Origin: DAISWL01 sp036826375
Lineage (GTDB): Bacteria; Patescibacteriota; Saccharimonadia; Saccharimonadales; HK-STAS-PATE-42
Reading direction: 5' to 3'
DNA: 64,000 bases
Assembly: GCA_036826375.1 (NCBI GenBank)
Contig: DAISWL010000002.1
Location: forward strand, 1 to 64,000
This document shows positions 44,021 through 54,700 of this stretch, one piece after another. Both the position numbers and the translations under genes were made by a program. The notes under the pieces are model-generated. The model was given only the letters and a program-made list of their open reading frames with translations. It was not told the DNA's origin and did no database searches. How positions within the stretch are numbered: the stretch's first letter is position 1; each line of letters starts with the position of its first letter.

Positions 44021-46588
44021 TTAGACAATTACTTCAAGTTCTTCCTGACTGGGGCTCTTTTTCTCATTCTCTACACCGGTTCCTACTGGTATCTTTCTAC
44101 CTATAATCACGTTTTCTTTTAGACCGTAGAGTTTATCTACCCTGCCACTTGTCGCAGCCCCAATGAGTACTCTATTGGTATCCTGGAAGCTGGCAGCAGA
44201 AAGGAAGCTATCACTAGCAGTAGAAACTTTAGCGATACCTAGAAGCAATTGAGTATATTGAATTGGTTTTTTACCTTCAGATATAAGCCTTATATTTTCC
44301 TCGATAACTGTAGCTTTAGATACGATGTCACCCGTAACTAGCAGGCTGTCGCCGCTTTCATCTATTTGAACTCTACTGAACATTTGGCGAACTATTATTT
44401 CTACGTGCTTATCGGCAATATCTACACCTTGAGCCGCATACATAGCTAACATCTCGTTAATAATATAGCGTTGCGTAGCCTCGACCCCCTTAAATTTCAT
44501 TAAATCATGCAAATTCAGAGAACCAGAGGTTAATCTATCTCCGGAGGCTATTTTATCACCTTCGTTAACTACTAGTTGCTTAAACTTAGGGACCTTATAT
44601 TTCAAAGATGTACTATGCATAGATGTCAAAATCAGCTTTTTAGATTCTGTATTTATACTCAACTTAGCGGCGAATGGAGCTACAATCGGGTTTGTTCCAT
44701 CTTTCTTGGCCGCAATAGTATCTCCAGATATAACGTCACTTCCTTCGGTGATGTAAATAATCCTATCTTCTATATTAAATTCTTCAACTCTTGCCCCATC
44801 AGGAGTTACGGTTACGGTAAACTCGCCTTCACCCTCTAATACAGAGACTATGCCGCCAACTTCAGTAACAATAGCTTGGCCCTTAGGGTTTCTAGCTTCA
44901 AGAAGCTCCTCGATACGTGGCAAACCTTGAGTCACATCATCTTCGATAGCCGAGCCCGCCTTATGCTTAGTATTTAATGTAAGTTGGGTACCGTATTCAC
45001 CTATGGATTGAGCAGCTATAACCCCTACTGGCTGATTTGGCTTAACAAGCTGACCTGTGGCTAGATCCACACCATAAGATTTAGTGGAAACTCCCCTTAG
45101 ATTAGAGCAAGTTAGAACGCTCATGATTCTGGCTTCACTAAGATCACTAGATTCAATAGCCGCTGCCGCCTCTTTAGAGATTAGGCTATTCTTACTAACT
45201 AGAACTTCATTATTAACTATAATATCTTGAGCGGAATATCTACCTTGCAAGCGCTCACCAAAACCACGATTTATAGATTCTGACTCTTCTCTAGTTATAA
45301 TGTAGCCATGATCTTCCGTGTCTCTATCCACAGTGAAAATATCTTGAGCCACGTCAACCATTTTCCTAGTCAAGTAGCCCGCATCAGCTGTCTTAAGCGC
45401 GGTATCAATAAGACCCTTACGAGATGCTCTAGTATCTATGTAATACTCAATTGGGGATAATCCCTTTTTATAATTACTTCTTATTGGTAGTTCGATTTCC
45501 CTACCCAGAGCATCCACCACGACTCCCTTCATACCACTAACATTTTTAAACTGACCGACGCTACCTCTTGCTCCGGAGACCACAGCGATAGCCATGCTGG
45601 AATCTGTTTGGTTAAATTGTTCTTTAAATCTGTCTAGAACTTCCGTGTCTACATCTCTCCAGGCATTTATGGTTAGCCGTCTGCGCTCGCTATCAGTGAT
45701 TAGACCATCTTCATAATCAGAGGTTATGGTCTCTACTTGAGATTCACCCTGCGCCAGCATCTCTGAAAGGCCATTAACGTCAGCGAAATCATCTATCCCA
45801 GCAGAAAGACCAGCTATGGTTGCATATTTGAAGCCAAGATCCTTAAGCTTATCAGCAACTTCAGCGGTTGTGTCGACTCCATACTTATCGAATATTTTAG
45901 ACATAACTTTGCTAAGCAATTTGTTGGTCATAGGTTCGTTTTGATAGAGAAAATCTTCAGGTAGAACTTCATTAAAAAGTAATCTTCCGTATGTGGTAAC
46001 AACTCTATTACCCTTAATATTAAGATCTATGTTTGACTGAAGTTTAATCAGACCATTCTCGTAGGCATACTCTACCTCGTTAGCGCTACTAAATCTAATA
46101 GATTTATCATTTTCGGTGCCGTGTTTTTGATAAGTTAAGTAGTAGCACCCTAAAACTATATCTTGAGTAATGTGTAAAATTGGGGATCCATCAGCAGGTT
46201 TTAACAAGTTCTTATTGGCAGCCATAATTGTTCTTGCCTCATGTTGAGATTCTTCGGAAAGAGGTAAATGAACGGCCATCTGGTCGCCATCGAAATCCGC
46301 ATTAAAGCCTTGGCACACCAAAGGATGTAGCATTATAGCCTTGCCGCTAACTAATACTGGCTTGAAAGCCTGGACAGATAGGCGGTGGAGAGTTGGAGCA
46401 CGATTTAAAAGCACGTATTTTTCCTGAATAGAATCTTCCAAGGCGTCCCATATAACGTCTTCACCGGATTCAATCATTCTAGATGCAGTTCTGATGTTAT
46501 GTGCATAGTCACGTTGGATCAACCACCCCATGACGTAAGGTTTAAATAGCTCCATAGCCATAGTTTTTGGTATGCCACACTGATCCAT
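44021..46588 (-). CDS. rpoC: RNA polymerase beta' subunit, C-terminal part
   Basis: 855 residues from ATG 46588. It carries the catalytic NADFDGDQMAVHLPLS (about 96-111), the bridge helix region and a divergent trigger-loop segment (GTQLTLNTKHKAG). It continues in the same reading frame as the upstream part, separated by TAA, CTA and AGT only. The second zinc site has one Cys (SVLTC, residue 494) where four are usual. No Shine-Dalgarno sequence precedes the ATG, so it is made by reinitiation, by readthrough, or the stop is an artefact. rpsL lies 172 bases downstream. Confidence 0.9.
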   Translation of the reverse strand: MDQCGIPKTMAMELFKPYVMGWLIQRDYAHNIRTASRMIESGEDVIWDALEDSIQEKYVLLNRAPTLHRLSVQAFKPVLVSGKAIMLHPLVCQGFNADFDGDQMAVHLPLSEESQHEARTIMAANKNLLKPADGSPILHITQDIVLGCYYLTYQKHGTENDKSIRFSSANEVEYAYENGLIKLQSNIDLNIKGNRVVTTYGRLLFNEVLPEDFLYQNEPMTNKLLSKVMSKIFDKYGVDTTAEVADKLKDLGFKYATIAGLSAGIDDFADVNGLSEMLAQGESQVETITSDYEDGLITDSERRRLTINAWRDVDTEVLDRFKEQFNQTDSSMAIAVVSGARGSVGQFKNVSGMKGVVVDALGREIELPIRSNYKKGLSPIEYYIDTRASRKGLIDTALKTADAGYLTRKMVDVAQDIFTVDRDTEDHGYIITREESESINRGFGERLQGRYSAQDIIVNNEVLVSKNSLISKEAAAAIESSDLSEARIMSVLTCSNLRGVSTKSYGVDLATGQLVKPNQPVGVIAAQSIGEYGTQLTLNTKHKAGSAIEDDVTQGLPRIEELLEARNPKGQAIVTEVGGIVSVLEGEGEFTVTVTPDGARVEEFNIEDRIIYITEGSDVISGDTIAAKKDGTNPIVAPFAAKLSINTESKKLILTSMHSTSLKYKVPKFKQLVVNEGDKIASGDRLTSGSLNLHDLMKFKGVEATQRYIINEMLAMYAAQGVDIADKHVEIIVRQMFSRVQIDESGDSLLVTGDIVSKATVIEENIRLISEGKKPIQYTQLLLGIAKVSTASDSFLSAASFQDTNRVLIGAATSGRVDKLYGLKENVIIGRKIPVGTGVENEKKSPSQEELEVIV

Positions 46589-46594
46589 ACTTAG

Positions 46595-47857
46595 TTAGGG
46601 CCCGGATACAATTACGGATCGTCCCGAGTAATCTACACGCTTACCTAGAAGATTCTGGCGGAAACGACCCTGCTTGCCCTTTAAACTATCACTCAATGAT
46701 TTAAGTTTACGTCTACCACCGGTTGAAGTTACTGGGCGACCATTTCTAGCTGCAGAATTATCAATCAAAGCATCTACTGCCTCTTGGAGCATTCTGCGCT
46801 CATTCCTTTGGATTACCTCTGGAGCATTCAGATTAATAAGCTTCTTCAAACGGTTATTGCGATTAATGACTCTCCTGTAGAGATCGTTAATATCACTAGT
46901 GGCGAACCTGCCGCCAGTTAGTTGAACCATTGGCCTTAGATCGGGAGGAATTACGGGTAGAGCTGTTGTACACATTGAAGATGGTTCTATCCCTGCCTGA
47001 TACATACCTTCTAGTACCTTCAAACGCTTCATTATTTTTTTACGCCTTGCACCTTTGGCATCTTCAACTTCTTTATTTAGCTCAGCTGTAATATCCCTTA
47101 AATCGGTTTGGTCTAGTATAGTTTTCAAAGCCTCGCCGCCCATGCCAACGGTAATAATATCAGCATAAGCATCAGTTAGATCACGATAGTCGGTCTCAGA
47201 GATCAAAGCGTACTTATTTAGGGATTCTAGCTTAGCCTTATTCATTAAGTAATCTTCCGTGAGCCCGTCTAACTCTTTACTACGCTCAGAAGCAAGCGCC
47301 TTAACGTCTACACCCTCTTCAGCCATTAGCTCTTCATACTTGTGATTAAGTTTAGCTTTATCCGCCTCAATAGTATTTTCTAATTCATCTAGCAAACTCT
47401 GCTTAGCCTCCTCGTCTACGTTCAATATTACATAGGAAGCAAAGTAAACAATTTTTTCTAGAGATTTTACAGTCATACCGGTAATCAAGCTTATGGCGCT
47501 AGGAAGCCCCTTTAAAAACCATATATGCGCAACTGGGGCCGCTAATAGAATATGACCCATTCTTTCACGTCTAACTATAGAGCGAGTTACGAGTTCTCCG
47601 TTCTTATCTACTGCCATTTCTCTAGAGCGTATGCCCTTGAATTTAGCATCATTAGGATTTATGTCTTTGACTGGTCCGAAGATTCTTTCACAAAATAGGC
47701 CGTCTTTCTCTGGTTTTTGCGTTCTATAGTTGATCGTCTCTGCTTTGGTGACTTCGCCGTGAGACCAGTTAAGTACATCCTCCATGGATGCTACCAAAAG
47801 CCTAATAGCTTCAAAATCTAAGTTTTTTTCATGGGCATTTCTAATATTAAAACTCAT
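46595..47857 (-). CDS. rpoC: RNA polymerase beta' subunit, N-terminal part
   Basis: 420 residues ending at an in-frame TAA (46595-46597) right after GKRVDYSGRSVIVSGP, a block that normally continues GPxLxLxQCG. The next codons do continue the family (LSMDQCGIPKTMAMELF). The N-terminus has LFCERIFGPVKD and VRRERMGHILLAAPVAHIWF, but the zinc-binding domain between them (residues 61-92) has no Cys at all. It starts 2 bases after the rpoB stop. Together the two parts make about 1,277 residues of beta'. Confidence 0.92.
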   Translation of the reverse strand: MSFNIRNAHEKNLDFEAIRLLVASMEDVLNWSHGEVTKAETINYRTQKPEKDGLFCERIFGPVKDINPNDAKFKGIRSREMAVDKNGELVTRSIVRRERMGHILLAAPVAHIWFLKGLPSAISLITGMTVKSLEKIVYFASYVILNVDEEAKQSLLDELENTIEADKAKLNHKYEELMAEEGVDVKALASERSKELDGLTEDYLMNKAKLESLNKYALISETDYRDLTDAYADIITVGMGGEALKTILDQTDLRDITAELNKEVEDAKGARRKKIMKRLKVLEGMYQAGIEPSSMCTTALPVIPPDLRPMVQLTGGRFATSDINDLYRRVINRNNRLKKLINLNAPEVIQRNERRMLQEAVDALIDNSAARNGRPVTSTGGRRKLKSLSDSLKGKQGRFRQNLLGKRVDYSGRSVIVSGP

Positions 47858-47859
47858 AA

Positions 47860-50800
47860 TTATACCTCCTCTCCTTCGTTGCTCAAGCTTAAATCATCAG
47901 AACCTTGTTCGCTCTCTTCGTAAGATAATGGCTCTTCATCGTCAACATCATCACTGGATACAGTAGCTCCAGATAGCTGAGCGTTATCGCTAGGAACAGC
48001 TACCAGCATTTCTTCGGGCATATGCTCTGCTTCATCCTCTATATTATCCTCTAAGGATCCCTCTGCGTCGGCTTCGCCACCACTACTGATTAAGTCTACC
48101 CTCAATCCTAAACCTTGCAATTCTTTTACTAGTACGTTGAAAGATTCTGGCACTTTGGGGCCTACTATCTTCTCACCTTTAATTATAGATTCGTAGGCCT
48201 TACTTCTACCGTAAACATCATCAGATTTAATGGTTAGCATTTCTTGTAGAGTGCTCGCGGCGCCATATGCCTCAAGAGCCCACACTTCCATTTCTCCAAA
48301 CCTCTGCCCTCCATTTTGAGCCTTACCGCCAAGAGGCTGCTGAGTTACCATTGCATATGGACCTATTGAACGAGAATGGATTTTATCGTTAACCATATGA
48401 TGAAGCTTCATCATATGCATAACACCCACTGCTATACGCTCTTTAAACTTGTCCCCGGTGCGACCATCATATAATTCGGCCTTCCCATCCCTATCAAAAC
48501 CGGCTTTTTCCAATTCATCTTTAACGGATTCTATCGATACCCCATCGAAAGCGGGAGTAGCCACTTTATATCCCAATGCTCTAGCAGCCATACCTAAATG
48601 AAGCTCAAATAGCTGACCAATATTCATACGGCTAGGGACTCCAAGTGGGTTCAAAACCATATCAACAGGAGTACCATCCTCCATGAAGGGCATATCCTCT
48701 TCTGGTAATATTTTGGCTACCACGCCTTTATTACCATAACGACCAGCCATTTTGTCACCAGGCTGAATCTTACGCATCTGAGCAACAAAAACCTGAACCT
48801 GCATCAGTACTCCAGATTTAAGATCGGCCCCATTCTCACGTGTGAATACTTTTACTCCAACTACTTTGCCGCGCTTACCGTTGGGCATTCTTTCGCTGGT
48901 ATCTCTAACATCTTTCGCCTTTTCACCGAATATAGCCCTCAGTAACTTCTCTTCAGAACTAAGTTCTTGTTCACCCTTGGGGGTAATTTTACCGACTAGG
49001 ATATCTCCAGGCTCAACTTCGGCGCCGACTCTAACTATGCCACTTTCATCTAGGTTGGCCAGAACTTCTTCGCTAACATTTGGGATATCCCTAGTTACAA
49101 CCTCGGGGCCCAATTTAGTTTCACGTATTTCAGTAATAAAGTCTGATATATAAACTGAGGTTAATTCGTCGTCTTTCACTAAACGTTGGGATATGATGAT
49201 TGAATCTTCAAAATTATACCCGCCCCAAGGCATGAAGGCCACCAGCATATCTTTTCCTAAAGCTAACTCGCCATCCTTGATACTCATGCCTTCTGCCAAA
49301 ATATCGCCTTTTTTGACCTTATCGCCTGATTTAACTACTACTTTTTGGTTGATAGAACTGTTCGAGTTGGTTCTCACAAAATGCTCTAAAATATATATCT
49401 TAGTACCATCTTTATACTTAACATGAACCTCGTTAGCGTCGGCCTTCTTAATTTCACCATCGGCATCCGCCGTGATAACTTGGCCCGTGTTATTAGCTAT
49501 AAGCTCTTCCATGCCGGTGCCAATTATGGCCGGTTCAGGCTTAATTAAAGGAACAGCTTGCTTCTGCATGTTTGCGCCCATTAAACAGCGGTTGACTAGG
49601 TTCTTCTCTATGAAAGGGATTAGGGCTGCAGTAGATCCTACGATCTGTGATTGAGCGGCATCCATATAGTCAATTTCGTCAGCGTCTACTTCTGCCGGAT
49701 GAGCAAACTTTCTAGCAGTCACTCTCTCACCGGTGAATGCGCCACTATCGTTAAGTTTATTACCAGCGCTGGCGATAATAAACTCTTTTTCTTGATCCGC
49801 ATTAAGATAAACTACTTCATCGGTAACTTTACCTTTTTTGACTTTAAAATAAGGGGTTTCAATAAAGCCGTATTCATTAATCTTGGCATACGTTGCTAAG
49901 TTTAATACTAAACCAATATTCGGACCTTCTGGAGTTTCTGTCATACATATTCTACCGTAGTGAGTAGGATGCACATCGCGAACCTCGAAGCCGGCTCTTT
50001 CGCGAGTTAGGCCTCCTGGTCCCATAGAGTTCAAACGACGCTTATGGGCAAGCTCACTCAAAGGGTTAGTCTGCTCCATAAACTGAGAAAGCTGAGATGT
50101 AGTAAAGAATTCACGCACACTAGCCACTATTGGCCTAGCGTTAACTAGTTGAGCGGCTGTTACGGTTTGGATGTCCGAAAGGCTCATTCTATCTTTGATA
50201 TTTCGCTCAATTCTAAGCATACCGATTCTGAACTGACGCTGAACCAACTCTCCAACTAATTTAACCCTTCTTGATGAGAGTGAATCTATGTCGTCACCGG
50301 GTTCCTGCGTATTATTAAGTCTAATTACTTCCTTGATAATTTCAACGAGATCTTCAACTTTTAAGATTCTGTTTTCAACTGTATTAGTAATATCTAAGTT
50401 TAAGCGGCTGTTGATCTTATATCTACCAACACGAGAGAGATCGAACCTTTTAAAATTAAAGAAGGTAGATTCTATTAAGCTTCTAGCATTATCGACTGTT
50501 GCCAAATCGCCAGGTCTTAATTTTCTATAAACTTCTATTAAAGCCTCACTAACCCCTCCGGCTGGGTCTTTTTCAAGTGTTGTATCTATGAATTTTATGC
50601 CTCCGTCGTCAATTTCTTTAAAAGCTTTTTTAATATCGCTTTTATTCATGCCGAATGATTGCAAAAGAGTTGTTACTGGCAGTTTACGACGTCTATCTAT
50701 CTTAACACTTAAAACCCCGTTCTCTGCAGTTTCTATTTCTATCCAAGCACCTCTGGCTGGTGCTAGTTTAGCGGAATAAACGAACTTAGATCCAGCAAGT

Positions 50801-51234
50801 TCACGACCAAAAGTTACGCCAGGGCTCCTAATCAATTGACTAACCACTACTCGCTCGGCTCCGTTGATTACAAAAGTTCCTCTTTCGGTCATCCATGGGT
50901 AATTGCCCATGAACAATTCTTGCTCTTTAACTTCTCCAGTTACCTTATTGATTAGCTCGACATTCGCGTAAAGAGGGGCGTCGAAAGTAGTGTTATTTTC
51001 CCTAGCCTCTTTTTCGCTAATTTTTGGTTCGCCAAAATAATAAGATTTAAAAGATATATCAAGCTTTGCACCGGTATAATCTGAAATAGGGTTAACTTCG
51101 GCGAATATCTCAGAAAGACCTTCTCCGACAAATTCACGCCAACTCCGCAGCTGGTGCTCGATTAAATCTGGAACCTCTATATCATTAACCGATGTGAAGT
51201 ATTTTCTTTGTGTAGAAATTTTAGCTTTAGCCAT
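47860..51234 (-). CDS. rpoB: RNA polymerase beta subunit
   Basis: 1124 residues. Family blocks include the rifampicin region TTSQLSQFMEQTNPLSELAHKRRLNSMGPGGL (about 378-409), TPEGPNIGL, KMAGRYGNKGVVAKI and the C-terminal clamp (GGQRFGEMEVWALEAYGAA). The last ~60 residues are acidic. At residue 402 (50029-50031) Asn replaces the usual Ser of E. coli position 531. It pairs with beta' to form the active centre. It is the first gene of the leftward rpoB-rpoC-rpsL-rpsG-fusA cluster and is preceded by a ~320-base leader. Confidence 0.97.
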   Translation of the reverse strand: MAKAKISTQRKYFTSVNDIEVPDLIEHQLRSWREFVGEGLSEIFAEVNPISDYTGAKLDISFKSYYFGEPKISEKEARENNTTFDAPLYANVELINKVTGEVKEQELFMGNYPWMTERGTFVINGAERVVVSQLIRSPGVTFGRELAGSKFVYSAKLAPARGAWIEIETAENGVLSVKIDRRRKLPVTTLLQSFGMNKSDIKKAFKEIDDGGIKFIDTTLEKDPAGGVSEALIEVYRKLRPGDLATVDNARSLIESTFFNFKRFDLSRVGRYKINSRLNLDITNTVENRILKVEDLVEIIKEVIRLNNTQEPGDDIDSLSSRRVKLVGELVQRQFRIGMLRIERNIKDRMSLSDIQTVTAAQLVNARPIVASVREFFTTSQLSQFMEQTNPLSELAHKRRLNSMGPGGLTRERAGFEVRDVHPTHYGRICMTETPEGPNIGLVLNLATYAKINEYGFIETPYFKVKKGKVTDEVVYLNADQEKEFIIASAGNKLNDSGAFTGERVTARKFAHPAEVDADEIDYMDAAQSQIVGSTAALIPFIEKNLVNRCLMGANMQKQAVPLIKPEPAIIGTGMEELIANNTGQVITADADGEIKKADANEVHVKYKDGTKIYILEHFVRTNSNSSINQKVVVKSGDKVKKGDILAEGMSIKDGELALGKDMLVAFMPWGGYNFEDSIIISQRLVKDDELTSVYISDFITEIRETKLGPEVVTRDIPNVSEEVLANLDESGIVRVGAEVEPGDILVGKITPKGEQELSSEEKLLRAIFGEKAKDVRDTSERMPNGKRGKVVGVKVFTRENGADLKSGVLMQVQVFVAQMRKIQPGDKMAGRYGNKGVVAKILPEEDMPFMEDGTPVDMVLNPLGVPSRMNIGQLFELHLGMAARALGYKVATPAFDGVSIESVKDELEKAGFDRDGKAELYDGRTGDKFKERIAVGVMHMMKLHHMVNDKIHSRSIGPYAMVTQQPLGGKAQNGGQRFGEMEVWALEAYGAASTLQEMLTIKSDDVYGRSKAYESIIKGEKIVGPKVPESFNVLVKELQGLGLRVDLISSGGEADAEGSLEDNIEDEAEHMPEEMLVAVPSDNAQLSGATVSSDDVDDEEPLSYEESEQGSDDLSLSNEGEEV

Positions 51235-51590
51235 TGATTCTAAACTAGCCCCTTTCCTTTTTAAAGCAATTTACTCAAAAAATGTTAGCCAACAGGTCAA
51301 ACTTTAGCGACTAACCTGTTTATTACACTTTGCATATATTAAGTTAATTACTATATGTTACCTAAAATACAATCAGCTGTTTTGTATTTTAGTGAACTTA
51401 TTATTATTTAATTGAAATCAACTAAGCTTTAAAAGTTGAATCATCAGGGCTTCTTTCCCAACTATCAAACTTAACCCTTGAGCTTATTTTGAGCTCTAAT
51501 CTTAAGCTTAATTTAGAGAACCACGCGCTTGAATTGAACCTGCTTACACGATTTAAATTCATTATGACCGAATACGATCCATAATGTCAA
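51235..51590 (-). promoter_or_regulatory. rpoB operon promoter and long structured leader
   Basis: On the minus strand TTGACA (51585-51590) and CATAAT (51561-51566) are 18 bases apart, leaving a ~320-base leader before rpoB. The leader contains a perfect 11-bp hairpin, CTAAAATACAA/TTGTATTTTAG (about 51363-51394), and AACAGGT/ACCTGTT (about 51290-51322) followed by a short T-run, the latter attenuator-like. No ORF is present. The other side, 51,591-51,755, shows nothing I can name. Confidence 0.6.
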
Positions 51591-51755
51591 CACCTAAAAG
51601 CTTAAACTCGTTTATTATACTGGTTGGTTGTTTAGAATTAATCAATATTCAAGATTATCTTTGCTCAATCACTATTTACTTAACCCCCATGTTAATCACC
51701 ACTCTTATAGTTTAAAACGGGTAGCTGATCTACATGCCTTAGAATAAACTAAGAG

Positions 51756-54700
51756 CTACTTTATTACTATGTTCACTTCTCCAACAACTAAACTTAAGGC
51801 CTTGGATAAACTATCATCAGCTTCTACTCTTTGGGGCAAGAGAATAGCTGTTTGATCTGGCTTTTCGCCAAACACTAAAATCACCTGCGATTTAGTTTGC
51901 TTAGGTGGGTTAGCCAACACTAAACGATGAATCTCACGCAAAACCTGCTCGTCACTAGCCTTAAGTTTAAGGTAATATTTAGTGATTTTAGCTGTTTTAG
52001 ATTCTTCTTTAGATTCTTCACTCATCTCGGGTTTGGCATCTTTATTTTTTGGTTCTGATTTAGAATCTTCATCTGATTGAACATTAGCGTGAGGTTTATT
52101 ATCCAGTTTCACCGGCTGACTTTTGAGCCAATCTTCATTAATGTGTTTGATTTCATCAGCCATAATTTTTACTTCTTCTAGGCCGTTGCCTTCTCTATCC
52201 TTGGTAGATATCTTACCCTTAATCATCACTATGGCATCTTGAACTATTAAGTTTGAGAATGCTTCGTATGTCTTAGGGAAGATAATGGCTTCCATTTGTT
52301 TGATTTTATCTTCAATTTTCACAAAAGCCATTTTAGAACCGTTTTTAGTAGTGATTATGCGAGCTCCCGCCACAATACCCACAACTTTTGCTTCCTTGCC
52401 ATCCATATCTTTTGTAATTTGATAGATTGGCGTTGCTATTGAAGATATGTGGGCCAGAACACTATCCAGGGGATGGGAAGAGAGGTATATTCCCAGAAGT
52501 TCACGCTCCCATCTTAATTTTTCTTTTTGATTAGCCTCAACCGGAGCTTTAGTTAAGCTTAAATCAGTAGGCGTGGTGGAGTTGGCATCCCCGCCAAACA
52601 ATAGAGATTGGCTGGAGTTTGATTCTTTATTAATGCGTGAGCATAAAGCCAGAATTGTATCTAAATTATGCAAAATATCTTCTCTGGGGGCAAAATGATC
52701 AAATGCTCCAGATTTGATTAAAGCCTCCCAAACCTTTTTATTTAGGTTTTTAAGATGTGCTGTCCGCTCAATAAAATCATTTAAAGATTCAAAACTTCCA
52801 TCTTCGGTGCGAACTTTAACAATTTCCTCGGCGATTCCATGCCCAACATTTTTAATAGCCATTAGCCCAAAACGGATTTTATCTTCACCCGGAACTATGG
52901 CAAACTCGGAAAAAGATTCATTAATATCCGGTGGAGCTACCTCTATGTTAATAGATCTACAATCGCTAATATCTCCAGCTAATCTTTCATTATCGTCATA
53001 GTTACTTGTCATTAAGGCGGCCATGAAAGCATCTGGATAATGTGCCTTAAGATACGCTGTCCAGTAGGCAATCAAACCGTAGCATGCCGCGTGAGCTTTA
53101 TTGAAACAGTAATCAGCGAAGGGAACAAGTTTGTTTTCCCAGAAATCTTCAGCAAATTTAGGCTTAACTCCGCTAACCTTAACCATGCCATCTACAAATT
53201 CAGGCTGGATTTTATCCATTAAATCACGCTTTTTTTTACCGACAGCTTTTCTGAGAGTATCGGCCTGACCACCAGTAAATCCGCACATATCTTTACTAAT
53301 TTGCATAAATTGCTCTTGATAGATCATCACCCCGTAAGTTTGCTCTAGCGAATTTTTGAATCCGGGATGATCGTAAGTGATTTCTTTTTTACCGTGTTTT
53401 CTGGCGATGAAATCATCTATAAATTGCATCGGACCGGGGCGATAAAGAGCCACCATGGCCACGATGTCATCTAGAACTGTTGGTTTAAGCTCTTTTAAAT
53501 AACGGCGCATCCCGGCAGATTCCAATTGAAATACCCCAGTAGTTTCACCACGCTGCAACAAACCGAAAGCTTCTGAGTCATCGTCCTTAAGCTTAGATAA
53601 ATCTATGTTTTCACCGTAAACTTTTTTAATAATACGCATAGCGTTGTTTATGATAGTCAAGTTAGCCAGGCCCAAGAAATCCATTTTTAAAAGACCCAAT
53701 TCTTCAATAGGCCCCATCGGATATTGAGTTGCCACGCTACCTTTAGGCGATATCTCGAGTGGAGCGAACTTAACTAAATCATCTGGGGCAATAACTACCC
53801 CCGCAGCGTGCATGCCATGGCTGCGGATTGTTCCCTCAAGCTTAATTGCTAAATCAATAATTTTTTTAGATTGCTGATTGTTTTTGTACTCATTAGAAAA
53901 ATCGACATCTTCAACAATACTTTTACTGAGTGGAATGTGCCTGCCCTGAATTGGCGGCGGAATCATCTTCGCTAACTTATCGGCTTCAGCATAAGGCACA
54001 TCCAAGGCTCTAGCTACATCGCGTACTGCAGCACGAGCCGCCATGGTCCCGAACGTTGCAATATTGGCTACTCTCTCTTTGCCATATTTTCTAACACAAT
54101 ATTGAATAACTTCGTCACGGCGAGAATCTTGAATGTCTATATCAATATCGGGCATACTGATTCTATCTGGATTTAAAAATCTTTCAAATAAGAGATCGAA
54201 TTTTAGAGGATCAATCTCTGTAATATTCAAGCTATAGGCAATTATTGAACCAGCCGCGCTTCCCCTGCCCGGCCCAAATATAATTCCTTGATTTTTACCC
54301 CACGCTATAAAATCCCAAATGATTAAAAAATAACCGTTGAATCCCATACTGTCGATAACACTCAGCTCATATTCTGCTCTTTTAACGATGTCCTCACTAA
54401 GCTTAAGCTTGGCTTGATCGGGTGTTAAGGCCTCAACTTCTTGCTCGCTGATAGATAAACCTGAATATCTTTTAACTAAACCCTGATAAGTTAAGCGAAC
54501 TAGCATACTTCGCTCAGTTTCGCCTTCTGGAACCGGGAATTCGGGGATGAGAATCCCGCCAAGTTCTATTGATACATCGCAACGTTCGGCTATTTTTTTA
54601 GTATTAGCCAAAGCTTCTGGCAATTCAGATTGCCACCGCTCGAAGATATCTTCAGGCTCAGCTAAACTTAAATCGAAATCTTGCAAACTGAAGCGTTTTT

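Noticed and set aside
46589..46600. Alternative genetic code or frameshift to explain the rpoC break
   Set aside because: The stop is TAA, not the UGA recoded in Gracilibacteria/SR1, and both parts are in the same frame, so neither explanation fits.
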